Notes: a model not told the origin generated them from the sequence alone. DNA of 64,000 nucleotides from Gymnothorax reevesii (GCA_029721435.1 CM056574.1:71033501-71097500); one strand, 5' to 3'. Shown: positions 1 through 11,331, counted from the stretch's first letter. Translations and numbers: made by a program.

Positions 1-551
1 CGGTACTCATCTTGAAGAACTGAGCCCTCTTATCAAAACATTCACGTTTAATATCTAAAAGAGTCAGTAGATTTGAAGAAATTAAAAACAATAATAGACT
101 GTCGGACACGGAGATATATTAAAACCCTGTCAGACTTTCGGACACAAGACACTGCTTTCAACGCAATCTGTCGAGCGAGAAATTCGTTTCGCGTCCAGTG
201 AGCAAGCGGCTTAACACTAAGCTACTATTATTGTCACTTAGGTTTTATTGTTTTTAGTGGGGGAAAGGAAAACAGCCTGATAGCTATGATCTCGTACTGA
301 GTTAAGATCACATATTGAAAATAAATGTGTCACGTATCTTGCATTGTTGTTCATGCTTGTTAATCCCGAAATTTTAAGCAGCAACAGGCTGTAATAATGG
401 GAACACGCTATCCATCGTTTTTCTTGCCAATGAGCAATATTTGACTCGGCTGTGTTATACCCATACACGCCTTCTTTGCCATCTTGCGCTGGAAGGAGGG
501 ACAGAGGCGGGACAGAGGAGCACTTGCGCCAGGCTACGCCGGGCACGAAAT
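1..551 (-). mobile_element. Truncated inverted copy of the 48145-50198 DNA element
   Basis: This stretch reads, on the minus strand, like 48240-48845, starting from the match between its first 60 bases and 48780-48845. It includes the outer end of the PIF-like insert (the AGCGGCT end near 218) together with flanking sequence of the host element, so the nested insertion is older than this copy. Homology stops near 551 before the outer terminal repeat, and the other side runs off the window. No coding capacity is recognised. Confidence 0.8.
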
Positions 552-609
552 TTGTACTTCAGCTAAGTCTTAGTACTTCAGCTAACCTAGACATTTTGGA
601 CAATTCTAT

Positions 610-1036
610 GCTTTGAACTTTGTGGGAACAGTTTTAGGAAGGTCCTGTTCTGTTCCAGTATAACTGTGCCGCAGTGCACAATGCAAATGCCATGAAAAGC
701 ATAGTTGGGTGACTAAAATACAGGAGAAACAGACATGCCTGCAGAGAGCCCTGACTAGAACACCATTGGGATGAATTGGAGCAGAGACTGCGAGCCAGGC
801 CCTCTCATCCAACATCAGTGTTTGATCTCACAAAGGCTCTTTAGGGTGAATGGGCAAAATTCCCACAGATGCCCCAAAATCTTGTGGAAAACCTTACCAG
901 ATTCCAGTATGAGTGGAAGCTGTTACAGCTGCAGAGCAGGGACCAATTAATGCCCATGGAATTTTTTTTAAATGAGATTCTGTAGGTGTAATGTGTTGGT
1001 GGTCCAATACTTTGTCCATTGCGTGTGTGTGTGTGT
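610..1036 (+). pseudogene. Tc1/mariner transposase 3' remnant
   Basis: The plus strand, read across several frames, resembles the C-terminal third of a fish Tc1-like transposase: a degraded FQHDCAP-like region near 650, a stretch corresponding to the DELERRLRARPSHP block near 770-810, then the segment preceding the stop codon and the 3' terminal region near 980-1025 (a sequence close to CAATACTTTGTCCAT). Frameshifts and stops are frequent, and the N-terminal DNA-binding half is missing. It is a dead fossil. The assignment rests on recognised family sequence; no alignment was run. Confidence 0.75.
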
Positions 1037-1139
1037 AAATTTACCCCGTTCAATATTCAGTTCACTTTTTGGATGGGTTGCAGTTGGCCCACTATAATTT
1101 TGTAGGCCTGTCTATGAATATCAGCACAGGTGAATACTT

Positions 1140-1639
1140 GAAAATGATAACGCTTTTTTTTTTTTTTTAAGTGAGAGCGTTCAATATTTTCCGATATCAC
1201 TGAATCTAACGTTATAGAAAGAAAAAATGTACCATTTATTACAGCGGTACTTCAGAAATATTTCGACAGAATAAATAATTTGCTGTGCAAAGCTTTGCGA
1301 AGTTGAGTTTGCGTATACAACTAATCAGAATAAATCATTTTCTAAATTGCAGGCATGGGCTTATACAGCCTAGTAGACTATAACTTTGAACGCCCCATTT
1401 TCAGGGCTCATGCCTCCCGGTAGCAGTGTTTTGAGTTTTGTGTGCAAAATTCTGTCATTTAACTATTGACATATCTTTTCAGAGGATATTTCTTAACTTG
1501 GCATTTATGGCAATTAAGCTTATGGAGGCCTGGTTTTTCAGTTAATGGATAGGCTAATCTCTGCGCAGGGCAGAATTAAGGCAAACCTAAACCCCAGAAT
1601 TTTTGATTCGGTGTTAATTTTGAATTTGATATGTGGCCT
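1140..1639. other. No gene seen; T-rich tract
   Basis: A poly-T run lies near 1154-1168, followed by AT-rich sequence. No coding, RNA or repeat-end signal could be supported before the gypsy fragment begins near 1640. Confidence 0.5.
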
Positions 1640-1952
1640 TCTCGGCCTTTCTGTCTTGCAGTTGATGCATCTGATGTGCGTGTGGGGGGCGTTTTGTTGC
1701 AAGATGGAGGTGATGTTGTTGAGAAGCTGGTTGCTTACTTTTCAAGGAAGCTGAACCGTCATCAGAAGAGCTGCTCCACCATAGATAAGGAGGCTTTGGC
1801 CACTTTGAGGTATTTGTGTCCAGTGTGGCTGGGGAAGTGCTACTTTACTCCAATCATAACCCTCTTAGCTTTTTGGCCCGCTTCCAGAGTTAAAATACTA
1901 GAGTTTTTAGATGGATGTTTGATCCTGCAGCCGTATGTGCTAAAGGCTAAAC
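1640..1952 (+). pseudogene. Ty3/gypsy pol fragment, RNase H (part 1)
   Basis: The translation shows the start of a Ty3/gypsy RNase H domain: the VDASD segment carrying the first catalytic aspartate, then a segment with YFSRKLNRHQ and the STIDKEAL motif carrying the catalytic glutamate. A frameshift follows near 1840, after which the SNHNPLSFLARFQS-like segment (the usual TDHNPL motif) appears in another frame. The domain then stops abruptly at the 8-bp target duplication 1945-1952 and resumes at 5382. The upstream RT is absent. This is a non-functional retrotransposon remnant. Confidence 0.85.
1945..1952 (+). repeat. 8-bp target-site duplication, left copy
   Basis: GGCTAAAC occurs here and again at 5382-5389, flanking the terminal inverted repeats of the element 1953-5381. 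Confidence 0.85.
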
Positions 1953-1979
1953 CACTGATCTATATAGAATAACTGGATT

Positions 1980-3774
1980 GGGCGATTCCACAGTAAACTT
2001 TTTGTTGAGGACAGGACATTATGAGATTTTAATTCGCTATAACTAATTAACTATTTGATGTAGAACTATAACACTTAATTCAAAATATAATGGACCATAA
2101 TACTTTGCTTGGGTGGAAATTTGAACTTTCTACTGTTGTGATAATTGATTCAATAAGCCCTAATTAGTTGCGTTGCGGACAGGACACTTTGCGACATGGG
2201 TTTTAACAACCATAAGAAAAAATGAAATTTCTCTTCATTTAGCCAAGTTATCTTACTTCTTTTCATTATATTGATAGATAATAAGTTACTTTATGTTATC
2301 AAAGTAATATTTTGTGAAAATATTGTTTTAGAAATAATTTATTGATGAATATATTGCGTTAAGAATAAGATTTTGTTGCGGACAGGACACATTTGTCCAG
2401 GCTGGCTCTGGCACAAACAGAATATGCCAAATTTAAAATTATGCTCAGACTGTTCATATCTTTTCAATTTAAGTAGAATATCAATGTATAGAAACATTAA
2501 ACTTGTGCTTTTATAAAGAAAAAATTGGCAATTTGGGCAAAATTAGTTTTAAGCGAGAGCCAGCCCTAAATTGTCCGCAATAAATTCCACTTCATTACCA
2601 TAACCAAACCGCAACCAAAACCATAACCAACCATAACCAAAATGATTAACAAAGGGTTATATACATAGATTACATTTATTACTGTTATATTATGTGAATA
2701 TTATATATAAATTATTTACAAGAACAATTAATTTTCAAAATGATACATTCTCTATAATAACCGCTAATCACATAGCACGCATGCATTTTCAAATGATGAG
2801 AGAAAAATGTTGTAGCTTCCACAGTGACAATAGTATACATACATAAACCTAAAGTATCTCAACTACAGTAAACCAGTAGATTTTAGTGAAATTACATATA
2901 AAATAACTTATATTTCTCAAAACTGAATTTGTTTACTCTTAGTATGTATTTATATAGGATGCCTATTCTGATTAATATTTGGCATTTGAGACTTGGAGTC
3001 TAAGCTAATCAGGAAAAGGCAGGTACATCAATTAGATCTAATCACATTTCAGTTGGGTGATTTCCTCCCTATTGTTTATTTAGCAGCAATTAACCTGTCT
3101 CTATAATCTACCCAATTGCATAATTGATTAATTAGATTAGCTGACCAGCCAACTTCCTGAACAATTACTCCAGTTGAGAAACTAAAAGTGATTTACAGGT
3201 GTTTCTGTTGGCAGTTAATACAGTGACATGTCCTGTCCGCAACGTTTTGTCCTGTCCGCAACATAATTTAACCTATTGTTTATATACTTAAGGCTAATGT
3301 GATTTTTCTCAAAGTAGATTAGTTATGTCACCACATGGCCATAGTAGGAGGAAAATGAATTTTAGTGATATAGATTTTACCATTAGGATATAATTAAAAC
3401 TTTTCCTTCTCAAACGTTGCGGACAGGACAACTGACATGTGTGACATGCATTTTCTCAAGAGTGACATGCATTTAGAAAATGTATACATGGTAATATGAT
3501 GTAATCTAGTACTACAATAATGTCCAGCTAGTTTCATTATTCAGTGGTAGAAAATAAAGGATTTAATTAAGGAAATGTGTTGTCCTGTCCGCAACGCAGA
3601 ACAGTGGCTTGGCGAATTAAAAGGGCAATTAACATGGCTAATTATCAATTGACAACAATAAAATTGTTGTAGTATGAAACTTAGGGTATTTGGCTATGGC
3701 ATGCCATATTTATTTGAAGGATATTAAGAAGTTGATTTTTTAAAAGCCATGTCGCCAATACTGTGGAATCGCCC
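1980..3774. mobile_element. Unclassified 1.8-kb element with repeated 14-bp motif
   Basis: The ends are a perfect 16-bp inverted repeat (GGGCGATTCCACAGTA at 1980-1995, its complement at 3759-3774) flanked by a direct GATT at 1976-1979 and 3775-3778. Outside it, the terminal repeat of the host element resumes without a gap. The interior is AT-rich with no long frame. It holds TTGCGGACAGGACA or its complement at 2005 (one mismatch), 2173, 2376, 3229, 3248, 3417 and 3581, plus a partial copy near 2571. The three left copies are plus-oriented; three of the four right copies are minus-oriented. Subterminal arrays of this kind often bind transposase in CACTA-like and other families. The superfamily is not recognised. 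Confidence 0.8.
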
Positions 3775-4138
3775 GATTGCTGACGTGATAGAGAACTGCG
3801 TTGGGAGGTCGAAGCAAGCAGAAGTGGTCGAGCGGCCATTTTACTATGCCCGGTAGTAAGCAATCGTTATATAGTATTCTATGGCAAAGAAGCGCTAATG
3901 TGCAGCCTCACAATGCGGAGCGACATTTTTTGGGGGATGTGGCGAGACACAATGCACTGGCTGTAGTGAAGACGGATACACATAAATGAATTTCAATCAA
4001 TATATTGCTTATTATTGGCCACTGGCGATCTACCTTAACGGCAGATTATGTGTCAATGTTAGCCCGCCTAACTTACGGTCATTATTGGAACTATTCAAAT
4101 TAATGTTCGCTAACGTGATCCATCAGGTTAGCCTAAAG

Positions 4139-4342
4139 CAGGGGTCCTCAATCTTTCCCAGAAAGGGCCGGTGTGGGTGCAGGCTTTCATTGCAACCAAG
4201 CATTTACATACCTGATGCTACTAATTAACCCCTGGACTCCTTACTAATAAGCTTGATTAGTAGCATCAGGTACATAGATGGTTGGTTACAATGAAAGCCT
4301 GCACCCACACCGGCCCTTTCTTGGACAGATTGGGGACCCCTG
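4139..4342. mobile_element. 204-bp hairpin MITE, hAT-like (copy 1)
   Basis: This is a near-complete palindrome beginning CAGGGGTCCTCAATC and ending with the complement of CAGGGGTCCCCAATC. It is flanked by a perfect 8-bp duplication GCCTAAAG (4131-4138, 4343-4350). The 8-bp TSD and CAGGGG terminus fit hAT MITEs. A second copy of identical length lies at 12164-12367. Confidence 0.9.
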
Positions 4343-5381
4343 GCCTAAAGCTACCTAGATCACCAAACTGAAGTTAACCAGATCAATCAATGTCACACGG
4401 CATAAATTAAATAATACAGTAAAAATGTTGTGTAACGCTGTTTATATTAGACCTGACTAACTAGACAACAAAACCAGGTGTTGACTGGTCTAATCATTAA
4501 GGCAAATTTATACCAGCACTAAAAAAGGCTAACGTTCTGCTGACACTCAATTACCATTGACGGACAAATTTGATTCTGCCAGGTTATCAATGAGGATGTA
4601 ACGTTAGAGCTACTTAAATAGATAATGTGATTCACACTCGACAATGAATGGCAGGCAGTTTTACATACATCTCTATAACGCACAACTCACTCCACTTCTC
4701 ATGCGAAGGCTGATTTAGCGACCTTGATAAGTTTACATTGTGTTCTCTTCAGCAAACCCCCTTTCACTTTGTAGGAAAATTAGCCTAGCGTTATGGCAGC
4801 TTTTGAGTAAACTCACTACAAGACATCCATTTGGAGTTACATATGCGTTATGCGCGATTGAATCTCACACCCAGTGTTTCTAAAATAAAGACAGCGGTTG
4901 ACAAAGTCCGAGCTTACGGCTACTTTATTTTTTCAAATTCCCCCACACAAAATAATAATACGTGCAGGATTGACGTCTTCTTCATTCTCAATGACTTTGA
5001 CTTCAATTTCGTTGTACCACTGCCCCAATCAGGTGAGATGTAGAAAAATCCGTAGAGATTTCCTATGGAACGCACTCATTGGTCGCGCTGTCAAATGCTG
5101 ATATCGTCCATTGAAAATGTTAAAGGCCCGTACAACTGCTGCCTACTATAGTTAAATCTTAAAAGTTAAATAGTTAAAAATAGTTAAATGTCTTAGAGGC
5201 ATTTTTCGTACAGTCAGGTCGATCTGAAGAGGAAACATCTCAATTAATTTTATCGTTGGCTGCAACGTGTTCAATGTGAGTAATGTTCTGAGAGATTATA
5301 GTTGGGCATACCAATATGGCGGCACGGTTACTTCAAAATTATGACGTCATCAGCTATCCAGTTCTTATATAAAGATCAGTG

Positions 5382-5435
5382 GGCTAAACACATTTCCGGT
5401 AGGGGTAATGTGGTTGCCGACGCCCTATCTTGATG
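5382..5435 (+). pseudogene. Ty3/gypsy RNase H (part 2)
   Basis: Directly after the target duplication, the frame resumes with the end of the RNase H/connection region, including the NVVADALS motif typical of the Ty3/gypsy RNase H C-terminus, followed by a stop. Downstream there is no integrase: the putative 3' LTR begins about 320 bp later at 5757. In canonical Ty3/gypsy elements, integrase would lie between RNase H and the LTR. The spacing therefore hints at the Gmr1-type order seen more completely at 18036-21955. Confidence 0.8.
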
Positions 5436-5756
5436 TGGAATGTGAGTGTCCATAAAGTGTACCTGGGTCGAGTGATATCTTTGCTCTGGTCATTAACTGG
5501 TCATATGTAATATTTTCGCCAGGAGCGAGAGGCTTGGGTGGCTGATGTGAGGTCCGCCACCTTTTTTCCCTTTCTAAATGTGTTTATAAATGTATTATTG
5601 TAGACGTGATTTGGTTTGTCTAGAGGTAGTAGGGTACAGGTTGTCCTGTGGCCTTACCAAAAACAAAAACAAAAAAAAGAAAACAAAAACAAAAAAGGTG
5701 GGTGTATTGCACTTTTCTTTGTGTTTTCTTTGTATGCTTCGCCTTATGGGGGGGGC

Positions 5757-6390
5757 TGTAACGGGCAAGCTATTCCCTGTAGGAAGTATGGGGGATTAGT
5801 TTTGAGTGCCACGACACTCTCCGACTCAGAGGCTAGTAGATTGGGAGCACTACTACTATTATTAGTATTAATATTTTTATTAAGAATACACTCAGCTAGT
5901 GATTTCCCTGACTGTCTACTGATTGGCGTCGGGGGGGGGGGGGGTGACCTTGTGATGTTTTCACCTGCGCAAACTTTTTTGCTGACGTGGTGGAAGTGTG
6001 AGGGAGACATGCTTTTGAAACGCCAGCGGGAGCAAGGAGCAGGTGGAAGAGTGACCCTCGAAATGGTGTGTGTTACCTCTTCGGTCCCTATATCTTTAAG
6101 AACTGAAATGAACTGAACTAATCTGACGACTGGGAGCTGTTCGTCGGACTTCACTTGCCGCTCCGGCCGTACGCTGATAGACAGACGGGGAAGTGGTTTT
6201 CAACCAGCCAAGGCCAGTGCTACCATCCGCAGAGCCTGTGGGGAGGTAGTGTCACTCCACCCAAGAGCCTCAGTCAGGACGACAGCCAGTTTACTGACCA
6301 GCCAGGTGGCCCTAGCCATTACCGCTGCTGTGGGGAAAGGAGCGCTTTTCATTTTTCCCTAGACAACAAGTTTCAGTAAATTCCCCCACA
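5757..6390 (+). repeat. Probable gypsy 3' LTR
   Basis: A G-rich polypurine-like tract at 5747-5756 immediately precedes TGTAACGGGC, a plausible LTR start. The region downstream has no reading frame of interest and includes a G-run near 5931-5944. The right boundary could not be fixed because no second LTR of this family occurs in the window; 6390 is approximate. A flanking 5-bp duplication could not be shown. Confidence 0.45.
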
Positions 6391-6694
6391 TGTGGGTTTG
6401 AGAATAGAATAGCTGCCTGCCCGATAATATAGTAACATTTTGACCAATAATGTCATTAAAAAATGAAATGCATGCCTGATAATGTAAAAACACTCAACCG
6501 ATAATGTAATAACTTTACACCAAAGGAATGGGACTTTGAGTCAAATACTATAGGGCACGATGCGGGGGCTGGGATGTTCGGCTAGGGCAGGACCAGAGAA
6601 AAGAAGTGTGGGGTGGGCACCAAGGGATGGAGTGAGGTGACGGCAACTGATCCTATGAGGAGGACCTAAAGGGGAGAAAATGGGCGGCCATGAA
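6391..6694. other. No gene seen
   Basis: There is a short cluster of the motif CCGATAAT or similar (near 6421, 6475 and 6499) followed by purine-rich sequence. No further feature is supported. Confidence 0.4.
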
Positions 6695-6832
6695 GGGAGG
6701 AGTGTTGCTGGATGCATCAAGCCAAATTCAAGTGGGCGAGTGGGCGGCAGTAGTGTCAGATGTATCGAACCAAATTCATGTGGCGTGAGTGGGTGGCAGT
6801 GTTGCCAGATTATCGGGCCAAATTCATGGTGC
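6695..6832 (+). repeat. Degenerate tandem repeat, about 50-60 bp units
   Basis: Three imperfect units share a core resembling GCCAAATTCA followed by GTGGGCGGCAGT and GTTGCCAGAT-like segments. Confidence 0.5.
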
Positions 6833-6921
6833 TATTGTAATCATCATTAGAGACTGATGTAAGAGGTGTTGACAAAATAGTTGAATTTTTTGCCTGTGCT
6901 ATGCCCTCGTTGAATTCTTAA

Positions 6922-7862
6922 CCCCTTTATGCAGATGTAGACGCCATAAAGAAATGGAGCTGCTCTATTTATGCACGCTGTTACCCTATTCTATCACTAG
7001 ATGGCCCACCCGGATCAGTTATTGAATATTCACTTGCAAGCTGAGCTTGAACACGGTTTAGAATATGGACGAGTTCCCATCCCCATTTTTCTGGAGCTAC
7101 ATAAATGAAATGCCTCAGCTAAGCCTGATGTGCAAAATGCTTTATATATTTGCCCATAGTATCTATCCAGCAGTTCAAAAAATGATCCATTGCGACGAAA
7201 AAAAAATCATTGTTCTTCATAGCAACCACTTTAGCTATATTGAGCCAATAGTATCCCAATTAGTAGTTCAGGAAAATCAGTTTTCTGAAGAAAAATTCGA
7301 CATGGTATTAATACTATGTCATTCTACTATTAATTATAGTAATCACATATCAAAAACGCGATATCCTCCATCGACGAATTCAGCGTTTCCTCATATCCTT
7401 TTAAGTAATTAATTAGCCAGTCACTCAATTCTATGCTTAGGCTCATCTGCATAACGCAGTTACAGTTCACATCCTCGTGAAACTTCCCCAGTAATTATGT
7501 ATTGATTGACACAATTCTAATTTAAATCCAAAGATTATACACTTTCCACAGTAACTGAAAGACACTGATTAGACCATCAGAAAGGCATTTAAACACTTGC
7601 ATAATATCAGTTAGGTTGTATTCTCTCAATTTTGTGCAGCCGAGAATGACATGATTGCACGGGGAAAAAAAGACTTCCAGAACTGACCCTGGAGTGTTGA
7701 GCAGGATGGAAATGTGATTCTGAGATGGAAAATGGCAGTTATTCTGAATGGAACACGCTTGAGGGCTGACATTATTTAGAGGAGAAAATGATGGAGAGTT
7801 TCTCCTCTCAAGGTGTGAGTAGAACTGTCTTTGTATGGTGCAGCTCTATTTTACTTCTAGCC

Positions 7863-7893
<31 letters not shown>

Positions 7894-8778
7894 CAGCTAT
7901 TTCTTATTTTCAATCTACCACCATGATCACAGTTTATCACATTAGCTCACAAGAGTAGTCTATACTGCAGTGTGCTGGCATTTTGCTTAATGAGGTGATC
8001 CGCATTCAAAATAGAATGCCTTGGGTTTTCCCTCGTTTAAAATGTGAACAGGTATTTCTGTGTTGTGAGTTATACTTGCCCCTCATAGGGTGTGAAAAGC
8101 ATTGTTACAAGCTTTCGTTTCGCTTGGATAATTGGAATTGTAAATAGCAAGCTTTCCATCTGAGTGAACGATTTGATCGTAAAATAAGCAGTTCCTTTAA
8201 TGAGTACATGTTCTTGCTGGCTTTGTCGAATAATGGATGAAACTCTGAAATTTATCCGGAATATCATGGATAAGTTTATCATTTATCAGGCATGTTTTCG
8301 GTTTGGAGAGGTTACTGGTGACCAGTTGCGCCTGTATTGACAAAGTCATGCTACATTCAACCAGAAAATCATTCATTCATAAATTGAATTGAGTTAGAAA
8401 TATGATTATTTTATAATTTGACAGTGCGCCATTTTGAGGGCTGTTAGTGTTTGGGGAGCCACCTGGAGAGCTGTCTTATTTGGCTTCCTCTTTTAAAGCC
8501 AAATAAGATTTCATGCTCAGATGAGGAATACTTGTGGTCAAGCAGTTTATGATCTAAGGTATTATTTTTATGCCCAGCCATTTTTCAATCCTCAGTATTA
8601 TTTTTTGATATTTTCAATGCTGAATTTTCATGAAGACATTTTATGTTTGCAGCCCCTGTTCTCTACCAAAATCATGAAAATAAACAAATACGATGGAATA
8701 CTAAATGCTGCAAATGAATTGTCTCAGCTGAGCCATATTCCCCCTCTCTATGAAGCTTAAATCTTGAATAATAAACCT
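6922..8778 (+). mobile_element. piggyBac-like TTAA element, copy 1, 3'-truncated
   Basis: It begins TTAA (6918-6921) then CCCCTTTATGCAGATGTAGA and is collinear with the complete copy at 54194-56154. Shared landmarks are GGATCAGTTATTGAATRTTCAC near 7014 and GAAGCTTAAATCTTGAAT near 8752. Homology ends near 8778, before the GGGG/TTAA right end, so this copy lacks its 3' terminus. No transposase frame is recognised; the longest frame (7065-7412) is not conserved in the other copy. A short ATCT microsatellite lies inside at 7863-7892. It is non-autonomous. Confidence 0.75.
7863..7892 (+). repeat. (ATCT)n microsatellite
   Basis: About seven ATCT units in a row. Confidence 0.95.
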
Positions 8779-8779
8779 T

Positions 8780-9020
8780 TAGGCACGTCATTTGTGGGCC
8801 TTTATGAGATGCATGTCTAATTAAAATTGGGAGCCTGAAACTGAAATAGTTGATCAGTTAAAGCAAAATGTCAAAGTTTTTAGTGATATTTTGAGGCCAG
8901 GGACTGTGAAAAAATTGGTCAAGGTCACCTTTCGGCATGTCATTTGAAGGGCTTTATGAGATGCATGTGCAGTAAAAATTAGGAGCCTGTAAGTGAAATG
9001 ATGAGATAATGCAAAATGTG
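8780..9020 (+). repeat. Two diverged direct repeats, about 150 bp apart
   Basis: GGCACGTCATTTGTGGGCC... near 8783 and CGGCATGTCATTTGAAGGGC... near 8933 share a block of about 90 bp that includes TTTATGAGATGCATGT and an AGGAGCCTG-like core. The origin is not recognised. Confidence 0.6.
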
Positions 9021-9164
9021 TTGGCAGATGCATGCACGCACCATCGCTCCCGCACCGCGAGTAGCAGGAGCTAATTATTCAATGGAAGGCCACACCATAT
9101 TTGCTTTGTTAAATCCAGCTTGTGACTTTTTTTGGCCAGGCAGTCCATGATATTATTTTCAAAA

Positions 9165-9310
9165 AGTGGCTATTCCCCCAATCTTTGGTGGTTAAGGAAG
9201 GAAAGTTGCTCTTTTTCCCCCAACCATTGATGGAACAGGGGGGAAAGGTTGCTCTTATTTCCCCCGACCAAGTTTTGAAGAGGGGAGGAGGTTGCTCTAA
9301 CTCTCCCAAC
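9165..9310 (+). repeat. Degenerate tandem repeat with GTTGCTCT core
   Basis: Three imperfect units of about 55 bp each contain GTTGCTCT followed by a pyrimidine-rich CCCCC-like block and a purine stretch. The overlapping frames on both strands are by-products of this repeat. Confidence 0.6.
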
Positions 9311-10540
9311 TGTCTTTGTGATGCTGCGCTCCAGACGAGACCATGAAACTGGCGCAAAAAAGTTTCTGCCAAAGATGTGCTCGCAAAATATTCCATGGAT
9401 TTCATTGGCTGAGAATGGTTTTCACTAAGGAAACTGACAATTCGCTCATCCAGTGTTAAAGCTTAGCCGACCAAATCGCCACAGGAATGACTGTCATGTG
9501 GCCACAGGCTGCTTGAAGTGTTACACGTTGTACATGCGTTTGGCCATGTGCATGATTAAGTACACTCAAGTTGACACATTTTTGCTAGAGATTTTCGAGG
9601 AGCTTAGTTTTAGGTATCCCAGGCATGTGGTCAACAGCTCCTTTCTTCGGCTTTTTAGAGGCGATATGGCGCATGGGAGCAATCGTGCTCCTCAAACTAA
9701 GGACGGTAACACCCTGTTAACTTGTGAGTCCACAGTGGCAGGAAGATGTCAGTAAAGTTTAAGCTTTATTGGCCCAACAGTTTTACAGGAGATTATTTTC
9801 ATGAACAAAAAAGGACAGACAACCAGCAGCGCAATGTTGGTCCACATGAAAGAATAATGGTGTACCGTTTACATTGTTGAACCACTTTAATGAAATCACA
9901 AGACAGAAGTTTTTCCATTTTCATGATGTGCATTCCAAACAACAGGACAGTCCAAAAACACACTGGACACAGATAGGATCTGTGTGTATAGCCTCTTCTA
10001 TCTTCTTTATGGTCCGCTCCCAGCCCATCTGGATCTTTCCTAGATTTCTTTATCTGTCTGAAGAGCCAGTCAAGCAGATATTATAGTAGAAAACCATGAT
10101 CCAGTGCATAAAATAGATTCATTGTGTACAACAGCCATCATATTTCAGCACAAGGAGTCAGCTTTCCTCCAGCAGTCACAGGGACACACGCAGATCAGGG
10201 TGGGGGGACCCTCAGGAGCTGGTGAAGAGTGTGGAGGAAGAGGACGGCAGCAGATTGGGAGGGCTCAGGAGTCTGGGGATCCGAGTGGTGCGTCCTGAGG
10301 AAAACCATGAAAAAAAGTGGTTTAATGATGCAACATTCACCATCCCAAAAAATAAAAAAAATAAAGGTGTCATGATTACTGTGCTTGCTCAGAAATGTGA
10401 AAACTATCAAGAAATCAAACAAAGTAAATCCGCTCGAGTGCAAGTCAAAATCTGATTCCACCATTATTTCGCATTTTATTGACATATTTTAGTTACTCGG
10501 CATTGTGCTTTTTATATTATGGAGTTTTCAATGAAAATTC
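9311..10540. other. Unrecognised stretch; possible reverse-strand transcript remnant
   Basis: No family is recognised. On the minus strand a CCAATAAAGC polyadenylation-like signal lies near 9761-9772. The sequence upstream of it (to about 10300) has the even base composition of a transcribed remnant, but every frame is interrupted within about 100 codons. The minus-strand frame 10195-10485 and the plus-strand frame 10222-10455 overlap and neither resembles a known protein. It could be a processed pseudogene or a 3'-UTR copy. Confidence is low. Confidence 0.2.
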
Positions 10541-10544
10541 AAGG

Positions 10545-10730
10545 ATTCAAAGTGCTATTTTAGCGCTTTTGGCAAAGGGTATGAAGAATGTAACCAAAGA
10601 TGGTTTTCCAACCACCAATAGACATATGAGAAGAAGAATATCTCTGCTTCAATATTGTTTATTGGCAATTGGCAAACCAGCTTATGTTATTCATATCCTT
10701 TGGCTAAAGCGCTAAAATAGTGCTTTGAAT
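10545..10730. mobile_element. 186-bp inverted-repeat MITE
   Basis: The left arm ATTCAAAGTGCTATTTTAGC and the inverted right arm ending GCTAAAATAGTGCTTTGAAT pair over roughly 40 bp, continuing through CAAAGGGTATGAA / TTCATATCCTTTG. No clear target duplication was found, so the family is undetermined. Confidence 0.8.
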
Positions 10731-10734
10731 TGTC

Positions 10735-11328
10735 TAATTTCCAGCAAGCCATCAAACCCTTGATTCAAAACTGTTAAATTTAAAACAACGATTGAAATAC
10801 GCACTTTTTTGCCTTGAATTGACGCATTTTATCTCTAGTCTTAACAAAGACAATATGCTACACCTGAGAAGGGATGTTTATCGCCATCTTTGTTCTCTGT
10901 CCAACGGGCGCCACTGAAGAAATGTTTGAAACATAAATGACTGTTGTTAAATCGTATTCAGAAATTTAATCAAAAGTATTTGGATACAAAATTGAAAATC
11001 AAGTTTATGAATATGGCATCTATCTATGAAAATTTGAGGCATCTTGCTATGCAGCTTGGATATGGGGTAAGGTTACTGTCAAAAGTTTGGTGCGTGTACA
11101 CATAAAAATCGTGCACGTATTAAAAATGTGTGCGTGTTAGTCTATAGTTGTGCATAAATAAAAAATTTTGTAAACTCTTGTTTAAGTCAAATCATGCATA
11201 GATTATGCAGTGTATAAATTCTCTGTGAAAATACAACTCATAAAGTTACAACTTAACTAAGTGCTGGAATCTCACAGCACTTCTATCAATGGTTTGGTTT
11301 AGCAATAGAAAATACGCAAAACGAGGCT
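10735..11328. other. AT-rich sequence; contains part of an inverted repeat pair
   Basis: 11255-11327 (GTGCTGGAATCTCACAGCAC then a TATCAATGGTTTGGTTTAGC-like block) matches the minus strand of 22780-22850. The remainder shows no supported feature. Confidence 0.5.
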
Positions 11329-11331
11329 TTA

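Larger units (their letters stand above)
1953..5381. mobile_element. DNA transposon with 8-bp TSD, non-autonomous
   Basis: The left end (CACTGATCTATATAG...) and the right end (...CTTTGATCAGTG-like, inverted) form imperfect terminal inverted repeats that continue through an ACTGGAT block to a GCTGACGT/GACGTCA block. The 8-bp duplication GGCTAAAC flanks it exactly. Removing the element brings the two gypsy RNase H pieces back into one reading frame, which independently supports the boundaries. It contains no recognisable transposase. It carries two later insertions: 1980-3774, inside its left terminal repeat, and the 204-bp MITE 4139-4342. The 8-bp TSD suggests hAT or another 8-bp-TSD superfamily; the class is not established. 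Confidence 0.85.

Noticed and set aside
1980..3774. CRISPR-like array from the repeated 14-mer
   Set aside because: Spacing is irregular, orientation is mixed, the motif is short and the element has transposon ends in a eukaryotic context.
6155..6379. 74-codon frame in the putative LTR
   Set aside because: No family resemblance; lies within probable LTR sequence.
7065..7412. 115-codon frame inside TTAA-element copy 1 as a transposase
   Set aside because: It has no piggyBac motif and the frame is not preserved in the complete copy at 54194-56154.
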